Assembly (NCBI GenBank): GCA_018401295.1
Contig: JAGYLJ010000007.1
Coordinates: 1 to 36,812 of the forward strand
DNA from: a bacterium
Lineage (GTDB): Bacteria; Patescibacteriota; Minisyncoccia; Phycocordibacterales; UBA12079
Direction of reading: 5' to 3'
Length of the DNA stretch: 36,812 bases
Part shown: positions 10,141 through 18,508 of the stretch, piece by piece
Numbering within the stretch: the first letter of the stretch is position 1
How the letters are laid out: each line of letters starts with the position of its first letter
Program-made: the position numbers and the translations under genes
Notes under the pieces: model-generated
What the model was told of the DNA's origin: nothing
Seen by the model: only the letters and a program-made list of their open reading frames with translations
Database searches by the model: none

Positions 10141-11106
10141 TTAAAATTTAACATTTTTTTCATTACAAAAAATGATTATTTCTTTGACCTTGTTTGTTAA
10201 AATAAATCCGTTATCAACATAACTTTGGGTGCCTTTAATTCCAGCGATGGGATCTTCAAAGATCGACGACATGTCATAATTGCTATTTAAAAGGTCGTTT
10301 AAAACATTGACTATATCTAGGTGGACGGATGATATATCAGATGGAATAATCATATCCAGTAATTTTTTTTGCATTTCTCTATATTTTTCTGCGTTAAATT
10401 CTAGTTTTTCTAGCTCGGTAGGGTCTTTTTTTTCAAGTGCCCTTTTTACAATTATTACGTCGTGTTCCAAAGTGTCTCCTATTGCAGATACTTCTTTGAA
10501 GTTTTCTACATACTGTTGAAGAGTTTCTTGGTCATCATTTTGAGTTATATTTAAATCACCTAGGGTATATTTTTTTGTGGATTTTGTTTGGATCGATAGG
10601 CTTTTTGTTACCAAATTATTGATAAATTGTTCCTCTTGAATAGTTCCCAACTGATTATTTTGTTTTAGAGCTACATATCCTGCAAATAATTCCCTTGATA
10701 GAATGTCGGTTTGGGTTAGAGGTTCTTCTAGTCCGGAATCTTCTTGTGTACTATTATTAATAGCAATTTTATTATCTAAAAAATCATTTGGTCCAGCAAT
10801 AAGAGGGTTTCTGTTCATTAAGATTTCAGAGTTGTCGTCTGTTCCGTCTCCATCAGTATCTATATTGTTGACGTCAGTTTTCCATAAAGTTTCTTCCCAG
10901 TCTTTTAGTCCGTCCCCATCAGTGTCGTTTTTGAGTGTTTGTTGAATTTCTTTACTAATTACTTTTGTTGTTTCCTCTTGGTTTTTTGTGAGGGAGGATA
11001 TTTTGTTGTTGTTTTTGAATTTAAAAAATAGAAAAAAACAACATAAAATCACTAAGATTGTAGCCAAAGGAATTAGCAGTTTTTTGCTCGGCAAAAACCT
11101 ATTCAT
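10141..11106 (-). CDS. Membrane-anchored protein with thrombospondin type-3-like Ca-binding repeats
   Basis: DTDGDGLKDWEE...NIDTDGDGTDDNSEI. Confidence 0.7.
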   Translation of the reverse strand: MNRFLPSKKLLIPLATILVILCCFFLFFKFKNNNKISSLTKNQEETTKVISKEIQQTLKNDTDGDGLKDWEETLWKTDVNNIDTDGDGTDDNSEILMNRNPLIAGPNDFLDNKIAINNSTQEDSGLEEPLTQTDILSRELFAGYVALKQNNQLGTIQEEQFINNLVTKSLSIQTKSTKKYTLGDLNITQNDDQETLQQYVENFKEVSAIGDTLEHDVIIVKRALEKKDPTELEKLEFNAEKYREMQKKLLDMIIPSDISSVHLDIVNVLNDLLNSNYDMSSIFEDPIAGIKGTQSYVDNGFILTNKVKEIIIFCNEKNVKF

Positions 11107-11147
11107 AATTAAATAAATTATATCAAATTAAACAAATTAATGCTGAT

Positions 11148-11945
11148 TTAGTTGTGAATAACTTCTTTGTTTTTTAGAGAGTTTGTGATACCCACCCATT
11201 CTTTTAGAGATAGGTTTTCCGCCCTTATTTTTAAGGGTATTTTAATGTTTTTGAAAATTTGTTCCAACTCATCCTTTGGGACAAAAGATAAATTGTTGAT
11301 TAACATTTTTCTTTTACTAGAAAAACCAGTTTTAATTAACTGGAAAAAAGATTGTTCATCAATATTTTTAAATAAGTCTTTAGAAATATTGTCTATTAAA
11401 AGTATGGCTGAATCTACTTTAGGTTGTGGAGAAAAGTTTTTAGCGCTAACAGTAGCTATATATTTTGGTTGGCCGTAGGCTTTAATACTTAAGGACAGAA
11501 TACTTTCTTTGTTTGTTGTAGTGATTCTTTTCGCAACTTCTTTTTGTAACATCACGACCACTGTTGTTGGCGGAAAATTAGAAGAAAGAAATCTTCTGAG
11601 AAATTGCCCTGTGATGTAATAAGGAATATTAGCTACAATTTTGTAGGTTGATTTTATTGAGTTTTCTGGTTTATATTCCAAAATATCGCCGTAAATTAGC
11701 TTTAATTTATCATTTTTTATCTCATCCTTGAATTTTTTTTGTAAAAAATCAATTAAACGGTGATCTTTTTCGATAGCAATAACCTTCCCTGCTTTTTCTA
11801 GAAGTTTTTCTGTGAGAATTCCTTTCCCAGGTCCTACTTCCAAAACAATATCACCAGCTTTTAAATTAGCAGTTTTAATTATATAGTTGATGATATTGTT
11901 TGATTTTAAAAAATTTTGTCCTAGTGATTTTTTAGCTTTGATCAT
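11148..11945 (-). CDS. rsmA: 16S rRNA (adenine1518/1519-N6) dimethyltransferase
   Basis: KKSLGQNFLKS, VLEVGPGKGILTEKLL, VANIPYYITGQFLRR. Confidence 0.95.
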   Translation of the reverse strand: MIKAKKSLGQNFLKSNNIINYIIKTANLKAGDIVLEVGPGKGILTEKLLEKAGKVIAIEKDHRLIDFLQKKFKDEIKNDKLKLIYGDILEYKPENSIKSTYKIVANIPYYITGQFLRRFLSSNFPPTTVVVMLQKEVAKRITTTNKESILSLSIKAYGQPKYIATVSAKNFSPQPKVDSAILLIDNISKDLFKNIDEQSFFQLIKTGFSSKRKMLINNLSFVPKDELEQIFKNIKIPLKIRAENLSLKEWVGITNSLKNKEVIHN

Positions 11946-12020
11946 TAAATAAGTATAAGGTTCACAAGGCTAAAAGTCTATAAAGTTAAAATATGAATTT
12001 TGCTTAGTAAAATTCATCAC

Positions 12021-12050
12021 TTGCTACTTATTGCTTATTTCCTTTATACT
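12021..12050 (+). promoter_or_regulatory. Promoter TTGCTA-18-TATACT for UbiA gene
   Basis: Hexamers and spacing read directly. Confidence 0.5.
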
Positions 12051-12059
12051 TACTACAAG

Positions 12060-13589
12060 ATGTTAGAAAGATTTAAGGGAATTATAGAGAAACTAGAAAA
12101 TTCAAGAACACCATTCTATTATTTTGTTTTGTCTTTTCTTTTTGTAACTTTTGTTAGGAGTTTTTTTGAGTGTTTTTCTGATACTGATCCATTTGGAGCA
12201 CTTAAATTAATTTTGATTACTGATTATACTTTGTCTTATATTGTTTTTGCTACGGCCATTATTTTATTGGTCCATCTAGTTACTAAAACTGAATTGATTA
12301 AAGTTGCAAAGGTAATTTTACCTGGTTTTATTGTTTTGATTTCGGTTCCCATTAACGACCTTATTATGAGTGGTGGAAAAGGTTATGATATAGCATATCT
12401 TTTACCTGAAATTCACGGCAACTTGTTGCATAGATTCCTTACTTTTTTCGGAGAATTTTACTCATCAGGTATGGGAGCTACACCAGGAATAAGGGTTGAA
12501 ATAGCTTTTGTCCTGTTGGCGTTTTTTGTTTATTTTTATATAAAAAAAATAAATTTCATTAAAAATTTATTTTCCGTTTTTGCTATTTACTCCATTATCT
12601 TTTCCGTTTTTGCTGTTCCTTATTTTATTAGTTTTTTATTAAAAATACTTAAGTTAGAATTGGAACACCCACAAATATTGACGGTTAATCTATTCCCTTT
12701 GATTTTATTTTTAATTGGTATTTTGTTATTTTATTTTGCAGATAGGAATTATTTCAAGGTTATATTAAAAGATATTCGTCTTTTTAGGTTATTTCATTAT
12801 GAAATGATGTTTTTTGTAGGTGTGTTCGTTGCCTATAAAATTTGTGACCCTGTATTTACAGTGAGTATTTTCTTTTCTTTTCTTTTTGTTCCTATTAGTA
12901 TTGTTTTTGCCTGGCTATACTCTGTGATGACTAATAATATTGAAGATTATGAGATTGATAAAATTTCAAATCAGCAAAGGCCTCTTATAAAGAAAGAGGT
13001 TGATTCAGCTTTATATAATAAAACAGCTTGGTCTTTCTTTTTTCTAGCTCTTATTTACGCTGGCTTTGTTAATTTCGTCTCTTTTTTTGTGATCCTGCTT
13101 TTTATCGGTAATTATTTCCTTTATTCTATGCCACCATTCAGATTAAAGAGAATTCCTTTTTTTTCGAAAACTTTCATAGCTCTTAACTCTTTGGTATTGG
13201 TGATGCTAGGCTTTTCTATTGTTTCTGGAGTTACTATTGAAAATATCCCTGTTTCTGGACCCCTTTTCTTTTCGTTGTTGCTTGTATTGACGGCCATGAT
13301 TAATTTTATAGATATTAAGGACTACGATGGGGATAAGAAAGAAGGGATTAAAACCCTACCAGTTTTGTTGGGTCTAAAAAGGTCAAAGATTTTGATTAGT
13401 ATTTTCTTCGGTGTCCCGTACCTGCTTGTTTTTTTGATTGCAAAAGACTTGATGACTCTTATCATATTCTTTTTGTTGGGGGTCTTTCAGGTTTATTTAA
13501 TAAATAGAGTAGATTATAAAGAGAAGTATGTTTTTACCATATATTTGTTGAGTATATTTTATTTAATATCTAAATATCTTCTCTTTTGA
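12060..13589 (+). CDS. UbiA-family prenyltransferase, polytopic; start revised from 12000
   Basis: NNIEDYEIDKISNQQRPL and DIKDYDGDKKEGIKTLPVLLG motifs; -10 TATACT at 12045-12050 excludes the upstream ATG. Confidence 0.85.
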   Translation: MLERFKGIIEKLENSRTPFYYFVLSFLFVTFVRSFFECFSDTDPFGALKLILITDYTLSYIVFATAIILLVHLVTKTELIKVAKVILPGFIVLISVPINDLIMSGGKGYDIAYLLPEIHGNLLHRFLTFFGEFYSSGMGATPGIRVEIAFVLLAFFVYFYIKKINFIKNLFSVFAIYSIIFSVFAVPYFISFLLKILKLELEHPQILTVNLFPLILFLIGILLFYFADRNYFKVILKDIRLFRLFHYEMMFFVGVFVAYKICDPVFTVSIFFSFLFVPISIVFAWLYSVMTNNIEDYEIDKISNQQRPLIKKEVDSALYNKTAWSFFFLALIYAGFVNFVSFFVILLFIGNYFLYSMPPFRLKRIPFFSKTFIALNSLVLVMLGFSIVSGVTIENIPVSGPLFFSLLLVLTAMINFIDIKDYDGDKKEGIKTLPVLLGLKRSKILISIFFGVPYLLVFLIAKDLMTLIIFFLLGVFQVYLINRVDYKEKYVFTIYLLSIFYLISKYLLF

Positions 13590-13600
13590 TTTCTTCTTTA

Positions 13601-13631
13601 AAAAACTTAGCCCTTGGAGGGCTAAGTTTTT
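13601..13631. terminator. Bidirectional terminator between convergent genes
   Basis: AAAAACTTAGCCCTTGGAGGGCTAAGTTTTT. Confidence 0.85.
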
Positions 13632-15600
13632 ACCATTCTAAATATTCGATTTTTTCATTGTTTTGGCTGTCTGAATGGGAGTATTGAGAGCTTTGATTTT
13701 CATCCTCTAGGAGATTTTCATTGATGTCGGTGATAAATTCAGAGACGTTATTTGTTTTTCTAGAACCAAAAATAGTTCTGCTAGAAGCGTAGGATAAAAA
13801 AAGTTTTTTTCTGGCTCTGGTTAGCGCTACATAAAAAAGCCTTCTTTCTTCTTCTCCCTTGTCTTCATTTTTACCACTGTCCATTTTACTTGGAAACAAT
13901 CCATCTTCTAACCCTGTGATAAATACATAATCAAATTCCAAACCTTTAGAAGCATGGACAGTCATTAGCCTTACAGCGTTGGTCTTTTCTTCTAATTGGT
14001 CTTGATCTGAGGCGAGGGCCGACTCTTCTAGTAATTTTTCTACTCCTTCTCCTAGTGGTAATTTGTCGTACTTAAGAGCTAAAGAAACGAACTCTTTCAT
14101 ATTAGCTAGTCGTTCTAATTCTTCTTCTGTACCATCTCTTAATTTATCATTTAAGCCAGTCTCTTTTATAATAAATTTAATTAAATCAGATGGTTTTTCT
14201 TTTTCACTAACTTCTTTAATTTTATTTAATATTTTTCTAAAATTTGTTATTTTTTCAAGCATAATAGGGCTTAATTCAGTTTCTCTTCGAGATGCTATTT
14301 TAGCAAGGGTAACCTTCCCGATTCCTCGCGGTGGAACATTAATGATACGTTTTAGAGACGTCAAATCATCAGGATTGAGGGCTGATTTTATAAAAGCAAT
14401 AATATCTTTGATCTCTTTTCTATCAAAAAATTTAGTACCTAAAACTTGATAAGGTACGTTAGCATTTAAGAAAGCTTCTTCTAAAACTCTAGATTGAAAA
14501 TTGGTTCGGTAGAGAACAGCTATCTCCTGGGGTGAAATTTTTTCATGAGTAATTAAGTCACTACATCTTTGAGCGATGAAGTAAGCTTCATCATTCTCGC
14601 TGAAGGCGTAATAAACTCCCAACTTCTCCCCCTCTTCATTTTTAGTGAAAAGATTCTTATCTTTACGGAGTTTGTTCTTAGAAATTATTTCATTAGCAGC
14701 GCCTAAAATATTTTGAGTGGAACGATAATTTTGTTCCAACAAAATTGTTTTGGAATTTTTAAAATCTTTTTCAAAATTTAAAATATTTTTTATATTAGCT
14801 CCTCTCCAAGAATAGATATTTTGGTCGCCGTCACCGACGACACAAATATTTTGTTGTGATTGAGATAGAAGCTTAGCGATTTGGTATTGAACTTTGTTTG
14901 TATCTTGATATTCATCAATATGGATATATTGCCATTTATTGTGATATTTGGCTAAAACTTCCTTGTTTTTGTCTAAAAGTAGGGCTGTTTTGAGCAATAA
15001 GTCGTCAAAATCGAGAGCTTTCTCTTGTTGGAGAATTTGCTCATATTTTTGCCAAACCTTATCAACTATTTGAGCAAAGTATTCGTTGCTATGAACACCT
15101 GAGTATTCACTAACTGTTTTGAAGCTACCTTTTTGACGAGAAATAATTGAAAGAATTTTTTTAGGTTCAAATTGTTTTGGGTCAAGATCAAGCTCTCTTA
15201 AGATATCTTTGACAATTTTTGAAGAATCACTTTTGTCTATTATGGAAAAATGTTTAGGAATATCTAATTCTCTAAAGTTTTCTCGGAGAATAAAGACACC
15301 TAAGGAGTGAAAGGTGCGAATGAAGGGTTGATTTTCAAAAGAAATAGGTAAATTTAATTCTTTATCAGTTCTTAGGAGCTCTAAAATACGATCTCGCATT
15401 TCTTTAGCTGCTTTGTTGGTGAAAGTGACAGCTAAGATATTTTCTGGAGCAACACCATTTTTAATAAGGTGTAAAATACGATAAGTAATAGCTCGAGTCT
15501 TCCCTGCTCCTGCTCCAGCTAGAATTAAAAGAGGGCCATCTTTGTGGAGTACAGCTTCTTTTTGTTCAGGATTTAATTCATCTAAGTATGACATCGTCAT
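13630..15600 (-). CDS. UvrD/PcrA/Rep-family DNA helicase
   Basis: LNPEQKEAVLHKDGPLLILAGAGAGKTRAITYRI, VGDGDQNIYSWRGA, LMTVHASKGLEFDYVF. Confidence 0.95.
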   Translation of the reverse strand: MTMSYLDELNPEQKEAVLHKDGPLLILAGAGAGKTRAITYRILHLIKNGVAPENILAVTFTNKAAKEMRDRILELLRTDKELNLPISFENQPFIRTFHSLGVFILRENFRELDIPKHFSIIDKSDSSKIVKDILRELDLDPKQFEPKKILSIISRQKGSFKTVSEYSGVHSNEYFAQIVDKVWQKYEQILQQEKALDFDDLLLKTALLLDKNKEVLAKYHNKWQYIHIDEYQDTNKVQYQIAKLLSQSQQNICVVGDGDQNIYSWRGANIKNILNFEKDFKNSKTILLEQNYRSTQNILGAANEIISKNKLRKDKNLFTKNEEGEKLGVYYAFSENDEAYFIAQRCSDLITHEKISPQEIAVLYRTNFQSRVLEEAFLNANVPYQVLGTKFFDRKEIKDIIAFIKSALNPDDLTSLKRIINVPPRGIGKVTLAKIASRRETELSPIMLEKITNFRKILNKIKEVSEKEKPSDLIKFIIKETGLNDKLRDGTEEELERLANMKEFVSLALKYDKLPLGEGVEKLLEESALASDQDQLEEKTNAVRLMTVHASKGLEFDYVFITGLEDGLFPSKMDSGKNEDKGEEERRLFYVALTRARKKLFLSYASSRTIFGSRKTNNVSEFITDINENLLEDENQSSQYSHSDSQNNEKIEYLEW

Positions 15601-15705
15601 AGTATAACATAAACCAAAAAACCCCCTGAAACTACTCTTTGAAGTAAAGATTAATTTCAGGGAGTTTTTAGGATTATAAATTAAAAATTATAGATTATAA
15701 ATTAA

Positions 15706-15744
15706 AAAAAGGTGGATTTTGGCAAAGCCAAAATCCACCTTTTT
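15706..15744 (-). terminator. Intrinsic terminator AAAAAGGTGGATTTTGGCAAAGCCAAAATCCACCTTTTT
   Basis: Long perfect stem with T tract. Confidence 0.85.
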
Positions 15745-15764
15745 CTTTCTTCTGTTTTTATTCT

Positions 15765-16082
15765 TTATTCTAAATCCTTCTCTAAACTTGCCATTGTACC
15801 TTTCATTTCCTCTTTAAACTCTTTGATTACATTTTCGACCATTTCATCATAATTGGAAATTTTTTCTCTCAAGAAATTGCTAATTTTTTCTGGATCATCC
15901 GTATCTCTTACTTGATCAAACTCAACTTTTTCCTCTTCAGATAACTTTTCCAAAACACTAATAGTCACTCTTTTCAAAATTGACTCAGTTATTGTGTTTA
16001 AAAGTTCAATTTGTTTGTCTTCTGGTAACGTCTCTAAGCCAAGTTCCTTTATAATACTTTCTTGAATTTTTTGATTGTCCAT
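15765..16082 (-). CDS. Hypothetical protein, 105 aa
   Basis: ORF in operon with 16139-18466. Confidence 0.6.
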   Translation of the reverse strand: MDNQKIQESIIKELGLETLPEDKQIELLNTITESILKRVTISVLEKLSEEEKVEFDQVRDTDDPEKISNFLREKISNYDEMVENVIKEFKEEMKGTMASLEKDLE

Positions 16083-16138
16083 ATTTTTTGTTTATCCTTC
16101 TACATGAGGTAGATTAGGGTTGTTTAATTATTAATTAT

Positions 16139-18466
16139 TTAATTTGTTACATTTGCTCTAACCATCCCTATTTTTTTTAATAAATAGTCTCTAAAATTTG
16201 TGAATTCTGTTTTTTCGTAGTCCATTGATTCTTTAAGAATACTATTAAGTAACCCTAATTTTTTAGAATTATCATCAATATATTCAGCTGCGTTAACTGC
16301 TGATGTGAAATTGGATACAGGGTCTTCAGCAATTCTTGCTAAACTCAAATTAACCTCTACTATTTTAGGGTAATTATTGACTTTTAGGGCTTCCGTAAGA
16401 GTATTTTTTAGATTTGTTTTTGTTTCTTCTAGTAACTTTTGTGCTTCTGCAAGTTTACTTTCCATTCCTTTTACAATATCTCCTTGTTGGTCTGCATCAT
16501 GAGTTAAATTCGCCCACTCTTCATGACTTTCTGGGTTGTTTGCATGGAAATCATCAGCAGCATTTCCCATTGTTCCAAGTTGGATTTTTGCTTCTGCTAA
16601 ATCGGCTTGGGTTTTGTAAACATCGGCAAGTGTTTTATCAATATTTGTTTTTACTTCTAAATATTCTGGGGTCTGACTTACGTATTCATGAGTTTGGTCT
16701 GGTATAACTTTTATTTTTGGAATTTCAGTATCAGGTTTCCAACCTTCTATACGTTCTATTGTTTCGCTACTTAAACCTTCTGCGTGGTCAATCAATCCTT
16801 CTCCTTTTATTGTGCTGTTTTTTAGAAGTTCATGGATTTTATCCATGTTAATTTTGTCTCCGACTTTAAGTGAACCGACTTTACCAGACTCTATTCCATA
16901 TTCTTTTGGATTTCCTTCTATTTCTTTAATTAGATTAGCAATAACATTTCGTTTCATTCCTTTTCCTTCCAGCTCTTTAATTTCTGGCATACTTTCCCTT
17001 AAGATGTCCCATAAATTGTCTCCTTTCTCAACCGTATATTCTCCTAGTTTTGCTTGTGCGTCTGTGATGACCTCTTTCCCGTCAACTTCGCTCTCAAAAC
17101 TAAATTCTGTGTTTGCGTTATTATCAAAATCAACAATAGATTCCTCTCCTGGAACTTTAATATCTATTGTCTCTGTTGCTCCTGGTTCAACAGATTGGAT
17201 TCCAATTCCACTCTCGGGGCCAGATTTATCTCCAGCCCAGTCAATTACTCCACCTAATTTTGTTGTAGCCCATTCCCTTGCAGAATCTGGGATAAGTCCC
17301 ATAAAAGCTTTTCCTGCTAACCCAGAACCAACAAACGCTCCTGCTAATCCAGCAACAGCATAACGCTTAAACTTCTGTTTTCCCTTTCCTCCTTCTAACT
17401 CAAACAGTTTTTCATCTAATCGCGCATCACTATTTTTAATGTTATCCATTAGCCCGTTGACTAATTTGATTGTTTCTTTTTCATCTCTTTTTTCTTGCCT
17501 TCTTTTTATTAAACCTTCTAAACCTACAGCGGTGGCTGCACCACCCAAAGTTTTTTGAAGTGTTTTTAGTGATATTACTCCAGCACCTAAAGCTGCTCCT
17601 GTGGCTCCTCCAGCAAAACCAGCTGCTAAACCACCAGTTAGTAATCCAGCTGAGATTAATAGTTTTTTACTTAAAGGCATTTTTCGGTATCCTTCAATAA
17701 CTTTGCCAGCAAATTTCATCATTTTTTCTTTCTTCCCGTCTTCCCCTTTCGCTTCCAATTCCAAGTCTTTTTTTTGGTTGTATAGATAGTTAGCTTCCAA
17801 TACAATTGTTGCTTTTGCAATTTCTCTCATTTTTTCTTCTAACAGCTCAGTCTTCTTTTTTTCGGGTATTTTTTTTTCATTTACTTCTTTTTCTGCTTCA
17901 TCATACATTTTATTTCTTGAGTTTCTTATCTCTTTTAGGTAGTTTTCTTTCTTTATTTTTAATTCAGGAGTTTCCTCTGGTTCTGTTCGGAGTCCTAGTG
18001 CTGCTCTGATTTTCTTCATGCGGTTATATTTACCTGATTCAACACCAATGATTTTTATGTATTCTTCGGCATAAATCCTTCTGGCGTCATTTAAAGGTCT
18101 TAAAACATCTTCCTCTTTATTTTCGTCACTTCTTTCTGTAGTAGTTGCCTCCCCTTCATTAATAGGTGTTGTTTCTGAAGAGTCTTCTGTTTTGGAAGAT
18201 TGTTCCTCAAACTTTACTTGTCTCTTTTCCCACTCTTCTTCTAATTTTTTTTCATCTAATTCAGCTCCGCTTTGCACAAATTCTTTTCCATTTTTTTCTG
18301 TTTCTTTTATTAAATAATCCATCGCATTTCCTTGTTCTTCAGCTTCTTCTGATTTTGTTTTCCCCGTTTCCCAATTAATTTTATTTATCTCCTCATCATT
18401 CCTTTCAGAAAGAGTAGGATCCTCCCCCTCTGTCCCTTTTGAGTTAGTTGGTATTTTTTCGCTCAT
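16139..18466 (-). CDS. Large charged protein with Gly-rich TM segment and LysM domain
   Basis: LLISAGLLTGGLAAGFAGGATGAALGAG; GEYTVEKGDNLWDILRE...LKVGDKINMDKI. Confidence 0.65.
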   Translation of the reverse strand: MSEKIPTNSKGTEGEDPTLSERNDEEINKINWETGKTKSEEAEEQGNAMDYLIKETEKNGKEFVQSGAELDEKKLEEEWEKRQVKFEEQSSKTEDSSETTPINEGEATTTERSDENKEEDVLRPLNDARRIYAEEYIKIIGVESGKYNRMKKIRAALGLRTEPEETPELKIKKENYLKEIRNSRNKMYDEAEKEVNEKKIPEKKKTELLEEKMREIAKATIVLEANYLYNQKKDLELEAKGEDGKKEKMMKFAGKVIEGYRKMPLSKKLLISAGLLTGGLAAGFAGGATGAALGAGVISLKTLQKTLGGAATAVGLEGLIKRRQEKRDEKETIKLVNGLMDNIKNSDARLDEKLFELEGGKGKQKFKRYAVAGLAGAFVGSGLAGKAFMGLIPDSAREWATTKLGGVIDWAGDKSGPESGIGIQSVEPGATETIDIKVPGEESIVDFDNNANTEFSFESEVDGKEVITDAQAKLGEYTVEKGDNLWDILRESMPEIKELEGKGMKRNVIANLIKEIEGNPKEYGIESGKVGSLKVGDKINMDKIHELLKNSTIKGEGLIDHAEGLSSETIERIEGWKPDTEIPKIKVIPDQTHEYVSQTPEYLEVKTNIDKTLADVYKTQADLAEAKIQLGTMGNAADDFHANNPESHEEWANLTHDADQQGDIVKGMESKLAEAQKLLEETKTNLKNTLTEALKVNNYPKIVEVNLSLARIAEDPVSNFTSAVNAAEYIDDNSKKLGLLNSILKESMDYEKTEFTNFRDYLLKKIGMVRANVTN

Positions 18467-18508
18467 AATAATTTTGTTAGTTAATAATTTAATTAATAAT
18501 GATTCTTA

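Noticed and set aside
16812-17363. 183-aa plus-strand ORF and other plus-strand ORFs opposite the T4SS, LysM, TraG and pnp genes
   Set aside because: Antisense to well-supported coding sequences; low-complexity translations (Leu/Phe/Ser-rich) typical of reverse-frame artefacts.
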